Assembly (NCBI GenBank): GCA_048268005.1
Contig: JBLWWJ010000007.1
Location: forward strand, 78,392-142,391
DNA from: Ancylomarina sp048268005
Lineage (GTDB): Bacteria > Bacteroidota > Bacteroidia > Bacteroidales > Marinifilaceae
DNA length: 64,000 bases
Direction of reading: 5' to 3'
A model generated the notes under the pieces. That model did no database searches. It saw nothing but the letters and a program-made list of their open reading frames with translations, and was not told the DNA's origin. Both the position numbers and the translations under genes were made by a program. Shown here piece after piece: positions 34,795-42,799 of the stretch (position 1 is the first letter of the stretch; each line of letters begins with the position of its first letter).

Positions 34795-36009
34795 ATGAAA
34801 AATCTAAGTTTAGTAATCTGTTTGGTACTATTTTTCTCATGTACCTCAAAAAAGAAAGAAGTCAGTCAATGGCGTGGTGAAAACCGAACTGGAATTTACG
34901 ATGAAGCTAATCTTTTGACAGAATGGCCAGCAGATGGTCCTGACTTATTATGGGAGAACGATGAAGTCGGTAATGGATATGGTTCGCCAGTGATCACTGA
35001 TGATAAGCTTTTTGTCAACGGAGAAATTGATAGTTTGGCTTATCTTATTGCTTTCGATCTAAAGGGAACAATGGTTTGGAAAACTGAATTCGGTAAAGAT
35101 TGGATGAAGAATTATATTGGAAGCCGATCTGCACCAACTGTAGTTGATGGTTTGGTATATGTTGCATCGAGTATGGGTGATATAGCATGCATAGATTCTG
35201 AGACTGGTATAAAGAAGTGGAGCTTGAATATGATTGAAAAGTTTAAAGGGAAGAATACACGTTTCGGCTATTCGCAATCTCTTGAAATTGATGGCGACCT
35301 AGTGTATTGTGCTCCAGGTGGCGAGGATGTTAATATTGTTGCTTTAGACCGATTTACAGGTGAAACAAAATGGACTAACAAAGCTTTTGGTGAGGTTCCT
35401 GCATACTGTTCGCCTACAATATTAGAATTTCCTACTCGTAATGTATTGGTTACTTTTTCTGATAACGCACTTTTTGGCTTAGAATCAACAACAGGTAAAT
35501 TGCTTTGGTCTCATATGCAAGATACACTTTGCGATATTCATGGTAATACGCCTATTTACGAAAATGGTCACCTTTATTATGTGGCAGGTTGTGGTAACGG
35601 AACGGTTAAGCTTGAAATTTCTAAGGACGGAAGTCAGATTACTGAGGTTTGGAGAAATAAGAAGCTTGATAATATTATGGGTGGAGCTGTAAAAGTGAAT
35701 GATAAGATTTTTGCATCGGGACATCGTAAAAAGAAATGGAAAGCTATTGATGCCACTTCAGGGGAGATGGTTGATAGCCTTAAATTTGGACGTGGCGCAA
35801 CCATTGCTGCCAACGGTCTATTGTATTGTTATAATGAGCAAGGAAAAGTAGCTTTGGTTAAAACGGAGCCTAATATGGAGATCATAAGCCAGTTTAGAGT
35901 GAAGAAAGGTACGAAGGAACACTTTGCTCAACCTGTAATTAATAATGGTATCTTGTACATTCGTCATGGTAAAGTTTTATTGGCCTACGATATAAAAGCA
36001 CAAGGATAA
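34795..36009 (+). CDS. PQQ-like beta-propeller lipoprotein (propeller 6)
   Basis: The 404-residue product has a lipoprotein signal (LVICLVLFFSC, Cys at residue 16) and the entry motif QWRGENRTG. Its PQQ-type propeller is closely similar to propellers 1 and 2. Shared segments include APGGEDVNIVALDRFTGE against TPGGEEANVIALNKKTGN of propeller 1, and MGGAVKVNDKIFASGH against MGGAILVDGKIYTSGH. It therefore derives from the same duplication, although 16 kb separate them. It is 71 nt after the permease gene. Confidence 0.85.
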   Translation: MKNLSLVICLVLFFSCTSKKKEVSQWRGENRTGIYDEANLLTEWPADGPDLLWENDEVGNGYGSPVITDDKLFVNGEIDSLAYLIAFDLKGTMVWKTEFGKDWMKNYIGSRSAPTVVDGLVYVASSMGDIACIDSETGIKKWSLNMIEKFKGKNTRFGYSQSLEIDGDLVYCAPGGEDVNIVALDRFTGETKWTNKAFGEVPAYCSPTILEFPTRNVLVTFSDNALFGLESTTGKLLWSHMQDTLCDIHGNTPIYENGHLYYVAGCGNGTVKLEISKDGSQITEVWRNKKLDNIMGGAVKVNDKIFASGHRKKKWKAIDATSGEMVDSLKFGRGATIAANGLLYCYNEQGKVALVKTEPNMEIISQFRVKKGTKEHFAQPVINNGILYIRHGKVLLAYDIKAQG

Positions 36010-36021
36010 ATCTAAGTTATA

Positions 36022-36047
36022 AGATGTGAGATTTTGATCTCACATCT
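36022..36047 (+). other. Perfect 11-bp hairpin between propeller 6 and ferredoxin gene
   Basis: AGATGTGAGAT and ATCTCACATCT form a perfect 11-bp inverted repeat around the loop TTTG. It is followed by CATTTCTAATT, not a clean T-run, so it may stabilise or attenuate the transcript rather than end it. Confidence 0.6.
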
Positions 36048-36074
36048 CATTTCTAATTATTCAAATTATTGAAG

Positions 36075-36890
36075 ATGACTAAGAAAATATTTATTTGCGG
36101 TTGTGAGAAAGATGGGAAGATTGAGAAGAAATCTGTAGAAAGGTTGATTCATAGTCTGGAGGAGAAAAATATTGGATATACCTACATCGAAGATCTTTGC
36201 GGAAGTGTTCTCAAAAGTCCAGATGATTTAGAAAGTTTATATACAGCTGAAGATGCTCTTGTTTTTGGATGTCAGTCGCGTGCCATGCAACACCTGATTG
36301 ATAATACAGGCAGGAAAATGAAAGAAAGCAAAACCGAATATTATCATATCGACGATGAGGATGGTAACAAGCTAGTTGAGACAGTAAAGACTGATAATCC
36401 CAAAGCTTTAAAAATTAAGTATGCCGATGAGTGGAAGCCTTGGTATCCTGTAATTGACTATGAGCGCTGTAATGGTTGTCGAAAATGTTTAAACTTCTGT
36501 TTGTTTAGTGTCTACTCTGTCGAAGATGACGGCAGTGTTGTTGTTTCAGCATCGGCAAATTGTAAAGATATGTGTCCAGCTTGTGCTCGTGTATGTCCGC
36601 AAAACGCGATTATTTTCCCTAAACACCAGGAAAGTCCTATCGATGGAGGAGATGGTGAAATGTTATCGGGAGATAATGTATTGGAACAAATTCAGAACGA
36701 TGATGTTTATTCAGTTCTAAGTGCTCGACGTAGCAACTTTAAGACTTCTTTATTAAAAAAGGAACAATTGAAAGTGGCTGAAGAGGAAAAAAGAGCCTGC
36801 TGTGCTGGAGCTGAAAAGGAAGAGAAGAAAGAGGAAGCTTGTGATTGCAATTGCAAGGATGAAGGATCGGATAAGAACAGTTGTTGCTGA
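36075..36890 (+). CDS. Ferredoxin-type protein with cysteine-rich tail
   Basis: The 271-residue product, from the ATG at 36075, has no export signal. The first about 130 residues are a thioredoxin-like or NAD-free alpha/beta region with scattered Cys (FICGCEKDG, FGCQSRAM). It then has two [4Fe-4S] motifs, CNGCRKCLNFC near residue 134 and CKDMCPACARVCP near residue 165. After a Lys/Glu-rich linker, the last 30 residues hold seven cysteines (ACCAG, CDCNC, SCC), a layout suited to metal binding or to extra cluster ligation. It probably serves as a cytoplasmic electron carrier for the preceding flavoproteins or the radical SAM enzyme encoded next. Confidence 0.8.
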   Translation: MTKKIFICGCEKDGKIEKKSVERLIHSLEEKNIGYTYIEDLCGSVLKSPDDLESLYTAEDALVFGCQSRAMQHLIDNTGRKMKESKTEYYHIDDEDGNKLVETVKTDNPKALKIKYADEWKPWYPVIDYERCNGCRKCLNFCLFSVYSVEDDGSVVVSASANCKDMCPACARVCPQNAIIFPKHQESPIDGGDGEMLSGDNVLEQIQNDDVYSVLSARRSNFKTSLLKKEQLKVAEEEKRACCAGAEKEEKKEEACDCNCKDEGSDKNSCC

Positions 36891-37156
36891 GTTTTTATCG
36901 ATAAGAAGATTTATTTATAAAATTATTTAAGGTATTAAATCAGAAGGTGGCCTCTTTTTTAAAGATTTTTCGTTTTACGAAAGCTTTAGAAAGACCGGGA
37001 AGTTGAGAACTTGTTCGAAAATCACCCGGCCGCACTTAAGCTTGAGGCAAATAAGAAAGATTTTTTAAAAGCAGCCTTGATCTTTTTTGCTTCGTTTTTT
37101 GGATCAAGCCAAAAAATGAAGTCTGGTTTGGGCGAAGCACCAATTTATTAAGAAAA
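36891..37156 (+). other. Hairpin-rich non-coding gap before the radical SAM operon
   Basis: No gene is seen. The stretch holds several inverted repeats: a weak terminator-like AGAAGG/CCTCT with a T-run at 36942-36960, TTTCGT-TTT-ACGAAA around 36968-36982, AAGTT-GAG-AACTT at 37000-37012 nested inside CCGGG/CCCGG (36995-37029), and the 13-bp hairpin at 37090-37121. It divides the redox genes from the isoprenoid genes and may be a dispersed intergenic element, a structured leader, or both. Confidence 0.5.
37090..37121 (+). repeat. Imperfect palindrome, possible dispersed intergenic repeat
   Basis: CTTCGTTTTTTGG and CCAAAAAATGAAG pair over 13 bp (one G-T wobble) around the loop ATCAAG, 35 nt upstream of the radical SAM gene. 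Hairpins of this TTCGTTTTTT type occur between genes in related genomes, as far as I recall. Only one copy is in this window. Confidence 0.5.
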
Positions 37157-38350
37157 ATGATTTTAAAATTAGGAAGTAGAATAATGCGCCAAGTGGACTT
37201 CCGCTTATTGTGGAAGATTGCTTACAACTTGGGTTGGAAAGGCATGCGCACTGTGGCAAAACATAAGAAGAGGTTGAAAAAGGGTGAGTTATTTCCTGCA
37301 TTTTTAATGATTTCTTTAACCGATAATTGCAACCTGAACTGTCAGGGCTGTTGGGTGAGTATTGATAATAAATCCAAAGGGATGGATGTTGATACACTCA
37401 ATAATGTGATTGAATCTGGAAAGAAGAAAGGATCTTATTTCTTTGGCTTGCTAGGCGGAGAACCTTTAATGTATCCTCACTTGTTTGAGGTGATGGAAAA
37501 ACACTCGGACTGTTACTTCCAGCTCTTTACGAATGGTACACTTTTATCTGATGAATATGCTCAGCGTATGCGTCAGTTGGGAAATGTATCTCCGTTGATT
37601 AGCGTTGAAGGTTTAAAAGACGTTAGTGATGTGAGGAGAGGTGCCAACGATGTTTATGGTAGAACCATGAAAGGTGTTGAAGCTGCTGTAAATAACAAGC
37701 TTTTTACCGGGGTTGCGACTTCGGTTTGTAAATCGAACTTTAAGGAACTCGTTAGCGAAGAATTTGTGAATGCTTGTATCAAAAAAGGCGTTCATTATTT
37801 ATGGTATTACATTTATCGACCAGTGGGAGCGCGTCCAACAACAGAACTAGCTCTTTCGGAAGAGGAGATTTTGGAGTTGCGTCAATTCATGGTTGATATT
37901 CGTGTGAAAGCACCGCTAATGATTATCGATACCTATTGGGATGGAGAAGGTAAAGCCATATGTCCTGCCGCTATTGGTTTGAGTCATCACATTAATCCAT
38001 TTGGAGATATTGAGTTTTGTCCACCTATTCAATTTGCCAAGGAGAATATTGGTAATGGAGAGAATTTAGATTCTGTGATTGAGAATTCTGACTTCCTTAG
38101 GAATATGAGAACAAGAGTTACGGATAAAACTCAGGGTTGTATTTTATTGGATGATCCTGAATATCTAAATACTATATTGAAAGATTCTGGGGCTTATGAT
38201 TCTTCGAACAGAGATACAGGTTTTAATGAATTGAGTCAGATGAGACCTTGTGCTGGTCATCATATGCCAGGTAAGGAGATTCCTGAAAAGAGTTTTGTTT
38301 ATCGCTTTGCTAAGAAATATTCCTTCTTCGGGTTCGGGGCATATGGATAA
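37157..38350 (+). CDS. Radical SAM enzyme of unknown substrate
   Basis: The 397-residue product has the [4Fe-4S]-SAM motif NCNLNCQGCW with cysteines at residues 58, 62 and 65, followed by the GGEP-like GLLGGEPLMYPHL near residue 100. The C-terminal half contains ICPAAIGL, GDIEFCPP, a later QGC and RPCAGHH, so up to four or more further cysteines could ligate an auxiliary cluster, as in SPASM-like enzymes. The N-terminal 45 residues are basic and amphipathic, possibly membrane-associating. The substrate cannot be predicted. The following genes point to an isoprenoid lipid. Confidence 0.85.
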   Translation: MILKLGSRIMRQVDFRLLWKIAYNLGWKGMRTVAKHKKRLKKGELFPAFLMISLTDNCNLNCQGCWVSIDNKSKGMDVDTLNNVIESGKKKGSYFFGLLGGEPLMYPHLFEVMEKHSDCYFQLFTNGTLLSDEYAQRMRQLGNVSPLISVEGLKDVSDVRRGANDVYGRTMKGVEAAVNNKLFTGVATSVCKSNFKELVSEEFVNACIKKGVHYLWYYIYRPVGARPTTELALSEEEILELRQFMVDIRVKAPLMIIDTYWDGEGKAICPAAIGLSHHINPFGDIEFCPPIQFAKENIGNGENLDSVIENSDFLRNMRTRVTDKTQGCILLDDPEYLNTILKDSGAYDSSNRDTGFNELSQMRPCAGHHMPGKEIPEKSFVYRFAKKYSFFGFGAYG

Positions 38351-38440
38351 ACGCAAACTGATCCCGTTCACTGAACGGAAGTAGAGTGAAGTTGAAATGT
38401 GAGGAAATTCTAATAATCGGACAATTTAGCTAATTGAAAA

Positions 38441-40045
38441 ATGATATTAAGAAAAGATAATCCTTCAGGGAATTTGGGTAATAGCCTACCTCAGTCACCT
38501 GAAAAGCTGAAGCAGATTCGAGATCTTATTCGTGATTATGCAGCGGAGAGAAATCTAATTCCACCTTTACAGGAAGAGGAAGTGATCTTTCATTCGGGTG
38601 AGTTGATTAAGAAGCATCCCGAGCTTTTCTTGTTTCAGAAATTATTGGCTGTGATGATAAACAATCACGCATGGCACGATATTGTCTCTAGCATTCCTTT
38701 CAATCGAAGAATTTTACTTCTGCCTAAATGTATTGCCCATTCCACTGAATGCCCAGCTGAATTTGATGAGCTAGGCTTACTTTGTGAACAATGTGGCAAA
38801 TGCGATATTTCTGGTATTTTAACGCAGGCTGATGAATTGGGCTATCATACATTAGTTAGTGAGGGAACAACTACGGTGACGACTTTATTGGCATCGGGTA
38901 AAGTTGAGTGTGTAATAGGTGTAGGTTGTTTGCATTCATTTGAGAAATCATTTCCATTGGCAGTGAAAGAAGCTGTACCATCTATTGCGATTCCCTTATA
39001 TAACAACGACTGTAAGGATTCTAAGGTCGATCATATTTGGTTGAATGAGGTTTTGCCCGTTCGTCAAGAACACAATTGGCGAGGCTGGATCAATATTGAA
39101 GCTTTAAGATCAGAAGTTGGAACTTGGTTTGAGAAAGATCAGTTGAATTCTATTATAGGAGGTGATGATGAGAGCTCGCAAATATCAATTAATTGGTTGG
39201 CTGAAGGAGGGAAGCGATGGAGACCTCTAATTATGGTGGCGGTGTATAAAACACTAATGGGAACAGAGGCTAAGCTGGATGATAGTATTCAGAAGTTGGC
39301 TGTTTCAATTGAAAGTTTCCATAAGGCATCATTGGTTCATGACGATATTGTGGATGATGACGATGAGCGTTACGATAAACCTACTCTGCACAAGCAATAC
39401 GATACCTCTGTAGCAATTAATATTGGTGACTTAGTTCTAGGTTACGGTTATCAGATGATAGCTGAATCGGGCGCAAAGCACATACGCAAACTTATTAAAG
39501 TAGCTTCTTACGGACATAGAGATTTGGCAATTGGTCAAGGTGAAGAATTGCTTTGGCGAAGAAACAAGCAGCTTTTATCTGTTGAGAAAATCATAAATAT
39601 ATTTAGCCTGAAAACCTCACCTGCTTTTGAAGTGGCTTTGCAGTTTGGAGCGATTATCTCTGAAGCTGGCGACGAATTGGCGGAAGTTATAAAGGCATAC
39701 AGTTCAGCTTTAGGTATAGCTTATCAGATTAAGGATGATTTGGAAGATTTCAATCTCGCTAATTTGGATAATGCTTTTAATACCATTCAACCTTCTTTGG
39801 TAACAGCTATTGTAAACAGTGAGCATCCTGATAAAATGGAAGCTTGGTTTAAGGACTTTCAGAAGGGTAATGGAGCAAAGAAGAAAGAAATTTGGCAGCA
39901 ACCAGAATTGCGTGAAGGCATAAAAGAAGCTGAGCAGATGTTAGAAGATTACAAACTGATTGCTTTAAGCAGTATTAAAGACTTGAAGAATCCTGCACTT
40001 AAAATATTATTGACTCGCCTTTTGAATAAAATTCTGAATGGATGA
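38441..40045 (+). CDS. DUF116 - polyprenyl synthase fusion protein
   Basis: The 534-residue product joins two domains. Residues about 45-210 are a DUF116-type Cys domain (Cys at 97, 104, 115, 118, 121, 157, 163 and 191, with VIGVGCLHS). Residues about 240-534 are a trans-isoprenyl diphosphate synthase with GGKRWRP at 257-263, the first Asp-rich motif HDDIVDDDDER at 300-310 and the second YQIKDDLEDF at 428-437. Both Asp-rich motifs are intact, so it should condense isopentenyl diphosphate with allylic diphosphates. Chain length is not predictable. DUF116 proteins often neighbour radical SAM genes, as here. The stop overlaps the next start by 4 nt. Confidence 0.88.
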   Translation: MILRKDNPSGNLGNSLPQSPEKLKQIRDLIRDYAAERNLIPPLQEEEVIFHSGELIKKHPELFLFQKLLAVMINNHAWHDIVSSIPFNRRILLLPKCIAHSTECPAEFDELGLLCEQCGKCDISGILTQADELGYHTLVSEGTTTVTTLLASGKVECVIGVGCLHSFEKSFPLAVKEAVPSIAIPLYNNDCKDSKVDHIWLNEVLPVRQEHNWRGWINIEALRSEVGTWFEKDQLNSIIGGDDESSQISINWLAEGGKRWRPLIMVAVYKTLMGTEAKLDDSIQKLAVSIESFHKASLVHDDIVDDDDERYDKPTLHKQYDTSVAINIGDLVLGYGYQMIAESGAKHIRKLIKVASYGHRDLAIGQGEELLWRRNKQLLSVEKIINIFSLKTSPAFEVALQFGAIISEAGDELAEVIKAYSSALGIAYQIKDDLEDFNLANLDNAFNTIQPSLVTAIVNSEHPDKMEAWFKDFQKGNGAKKKEIWQQPELREGIKEAEQMLEDYKLIALSSIKDLKNPALKILLTRLLNKILNG

Positions 40046-41010
40046 CAAATTGCAATCAGGAGATATTAAAAGCTCTTTTTAGAACCAAAGACTTGTTGAG
40101 TGAAGATGCTTTAGTGCAAATTCGACAATTTGTGGATCAAGCCAAATATGAAAAAGGCGGTTTTCAAGATAGAGCCGGGAAGCCTGATATCTATTACTCG
40201 GTATTTGGTTACACACTTGCATTTGCATACGATATCAAACTCGATTTAGAGAAAGAATTTACCTATCTGGAAGCTTGGGATAAGAATCAGGAGACAGATT
40301 TGATTCATGCGGTGTGTTACATCCGTTGCTATTACCTCCTGCTCGTACTAGAGCAAAAGCAGATGTTTAATTTAAAGGTTGACGTTTCAGACTTTGACGG
40401 TTTCATCGCTAAACTGGTGATGAAGCGTATGATCAAAAAGCTGAGGAAGGATTGCCAGTCTTACTTCGATTTAATTGAAGACTATAAGTCAAGAGACGGT
40501 GGATACAATCACAATAAGAAGCAAGCCGGTCAAGCTACAGTCTATGCTTCTTTTCTGGTTTGGACACTTTTCCAGGATTTGAATGAAGAAGATGCTGTTC
40601 TAAATACAATCACAAATCAGCTTAAAGAATTAAAATGTTTTGATGCCTCTTTTGCGAACGATAATTCATCCGAATCGGGTGTGAGTTCGGCAACAGCAGC
40701 AGGCATTATTATGACAGGGAATAAGGATGAGAATCGATCCTCTATTCAATATTTAAGGCAGAATTATACGCCTCGTGGAGGTTTTAAAGCAGCTTTGGGA
40801 TTGCCAATTGCCGATATTTTATCTACAAGTACGGCATTACTAGCTCTTTATCTAGCGGGGGAGAATTTACAGGAACTATCCGATAAGTCTATCGATTTTA
40901 TTAATTTGCATTGGGATGAGTCAGGCGGCTTTTTCGGAAGTATTGCCGATATGACATGTGATGTTGAGTATACGTATTATGCCTTAATGGGCATTGGGAT
41001 ACTAATCTAA
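40042..41010 (+). CDS. Prenyltransferase / squalene cyclase-repeat protein
   Basis: The 322-residue product looks like a single alpha/alpha-barrel of the prenyltransferase beta-subunit and terpene cyclase repeat class. It has recurring Gly-Gly-Phe/Tyr turns (YEKGGFQDR, RDGGYNHNK, PRGGFKAAL, ESGGFFGS), each followed by a hydrophobic helix. The C-terminus CDVEYTYYALMGIGIL resembles the last repeat of these proteins. It lacks a DxDDT motif, so it may be a prenyl-binding or transferase partner of the larger cyclase-like protein encoded 12 nt downstream. It is translationally coupled to the polyprenyl synthase gene through an ATGA overlap. Confidence 0.78.
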   Translation: MTNCNQEILKALFRTKDLLSEDALVQIRQFVDQAKYEKGGFQDRAGKPDIYYSVFGYTLAFAYDIKLDLEKEFTYLEAWDKNQETDLIHAVCYIRCYYLLLVLEQKQMFNLKVDVSDFDGFIAKLVMKRMIKKLRKDCQSYFDLIEDYKSRDGGYNHNKKQAGQATVYASFLVWTLFQDLNEEDAVLNTITNQLKELKCFDASFANDNSSESGVSSATAAGIIMTGNKDENRSSIQYLRQNYTPRGGFKAALGLPIADILSTSTALLALYLAGENLQELSDKSIDFINLHWDESGGFFGSIADMTCDVEYTYYALMGIGILI

Positions 41011-41022
41011 TTCTAGTGAATT

Positions 41023-42792
41023 ATGAATGAGAAAAGGAAAGAACTTTTTCAAAGCTTAGAGAATAAAATACTGTCCTTGCGAAACGAAAAGGGGATGTGG
41101 ACTGGACGCTTATCGAGCAGTGCACTCTCAACAGCCTTGGCTATTTTTGCTCTGTGGCAATTCGATAAGGAAAAATATAGCTCGCATATAGATCAAGGTT
41201 TTTCTTGGCTAATGGCCAATAGAAATCCCGATGGCGGCTGGGGAGATACCATAAGATCTCAGTCTAATATGAGTACAACCCTACTTACTTGGGCATCATT
41301 CTCATTGGTTGAAGATGAGGAGAGATATCAAGAAACGATAGCAAATGCAAAAGTTTGGTTAGAAAAGCGAATCGGCGGTGTAGAGCCCGAAATGATTAGT
41401 CAGGCTATACTTGAACACTACAAAAGCGATCAAACTTTTTCAGTGCCTATTTTGGCCATGTGTGCCATCTCAGGTCGATTGGGAGAGAAGGGTTGGAAAC
41501 TTGTACCGCAACTACCTTATCACTTAGCTATTTTCTCAAACAGATTGTTTCGTTGGTTAAAGCTTTCAGTGGTGAGTTATGCCATTCCTGCTTTAATCGC
41601 CATTGGTTTGGTGAGAAGTGTGAATTCAAGAAAAGGTCCTTTTAGACGATTAGTTAGAGCAATTTGCCGAAAGCGAGTTTTGAATGTCTTGAAAGCGAAG
41701 CAGCCCGATAATGGTGGCTTTCTTGAGGCAACACCTTTAACTGCATTTGTACTCATGAGTATGACAGATGCTGGCTATAAGAGTTTGGAGGTTTGCGAAA
41801 AAGCAGCTGAATTTCTTGGCGAATCCATTCGTGAAGATGGTTCTTGGCCTATTGATACCAATTTATCGACATGGGTGAGTAGTTTGTCTTTAAATGCCTT
41901 GGGTGAGGATGCTTTGGCAAAAATAAATTCTGAGGATGAAATTAAAACTCATATTCTCGATCAGCAATATAGAAAGATACACCCTTTTACCAAGACAAAA
42001 CCAGGCGGTTGGGCTTGGACGGATTTACAGGGCGGTGTGCCCGATACTGATGATACTTCGGGAGCTTTAATTGCTCTGCATCATTTGAATCACGATGAGG
42101 CCATTTCTCTGGAAGCAGTAAAGAATGGCATTCTTTGGTTGATGGGCATACAAAATAAGGATGGCGGATTTCCGACTTTCTGTAAGGGTTGGGGAAAGTT
42201 GCCTTTCGATTGTTCTTGTCCGGATATTACAGCTCATGCGATTAAATCGTTCGTTGTTTGGAAAGATAAATTCGATAAGAAGTTTCAGAAGAAAATAGAT
42301 AAAAGAATAAAGAAGGCCATTGCTTACTTAAACAAGGCTCAATATCGCGATGGTTCGTTTGCACCACTTTGGTTTGGTAACGAGCTGGCAGAACATCATC
42401 AAAACCCAGTATACGGAACCTCCATTGTTTTATATGGATTGGCCGAGCTTAAAAAGGCGGGTTATAAAGGATTAGATGAAATGATGGCAAAAGCCATTCG
42501 CTTTTTATCTATGACTCAACACCACCATGGAGGTTGGGGAGGCGATAAGGATTTGCCTCCAAGCATAGAGGAAACCTCTTTGGCACTTAGAGCTATGGCG
42601 GTCTGTGGTAAGGCTAGTTTAGCGGAACGAGCAGCCGATTGTTTAATGGAAATTATTCCAGAAAACTTGGATGACATTAAGGCGACGCCAATCGGGCTTT
42701 ATTTTGCCTCGCTATGGTATTACGAAGATATGTACCCATTGGTTTTTGCTTGCTCGGCACTTAAGGAGTTGGATAAAGATTTAATAAATTGA
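41023..42792 (+). CDS. Squalene-hopene cyclase-like class II terpene cyclase homologue
   Basis: The 589-residue product has the two-domain repeat pattern of squalene-hopene cyclases: QW-like repeats (NPDGGWGDT, KPGGWAWTD, NKDGGFPTF, YRDGSFAPLWFGN, HHGGWGGD) and DxDDT at residues 341-345 (PDTDDTSGALIALHHL), the protonating motif of class II cyclases. A CSCPDITAH segment resembles the DPSxADVTGR region of hopene cyclases. It is somewhat shorter than typical hopene cyclases (about 630 residues or more) and its sequence is clearly divergent, so the product need not be a hopanoid. With its own prenyl synthase next door, the substrate is probably a linear polyprenyl diphosphate or derivative. Confidence 0.82.
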   Translation: MNEKRKELFQSLENKILSLRNEKGMWTGRLSSSALSTALAIFALWQFDKEKYSSHIDQGFSWLMANRNPDGGWGDTIRSQSNMSTTLLTWASFSLVEDEERYQETIANAKVWLEKRIGGVEPEMISQAILEHYKSDQTFSVPILAMCAISGRLGEKGWKLVPQLPYHLAIFSNRLFRWLKLSVVSYAIPALIAIGLVRSVNSRKGPFRRLVRAICRKRVLNVLKAKQPDNGGFLEATPLTAFVLMSMTDAGYKSLEVCEKAAEFLGESIREDGSWPIDTNLSTWVSSLSLNALGEDALAKINSEDEIKTHILDQQYRKIHPFTKTKPGGWAWTDLQGGVPDTDDTSGALIALHHLNHDEAISLEAVKNGILWLMGIQNKDGGFPTFCKGWGKLPFDCSCPDITAHAIKSFVVWKDKFDKKFQKKIDKRIKKAIAYLNKAQYRDGSFAPLWFGNELAEHHQNPVYGTSIVLYGLAELKKAGYKGLDEMMAKAIRFLSMTQHHHGGWGGDKDLPPSIEETSLALRAMAVCGKASLAERAADCLMEIIPENLDDIKATPIGLYFASLWYYEDMYPLVFACSALKELDKDLIN

Positions 42793-42799
42793 AAGCTTG

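Noticed and set aside
37157..38350. PqqE (PQQ biosynthesis) as identity of the radical SAM protein, because PQQ-like propellers are nearby
   Set aside because: No pqqA precursor, pqqB, pqqC or pqqD gene lies in the window, and the sequence gives no specific support. PQQ-like propellers often bind no PQQ.
38364..38378. CCGTTC-ACT-GAACGG hairpin between radical SAM and DUF116-prenyl synthase genes
   Set aside because: Short stem without a T-run. It is probably not a terminator, and no other role can be supported.
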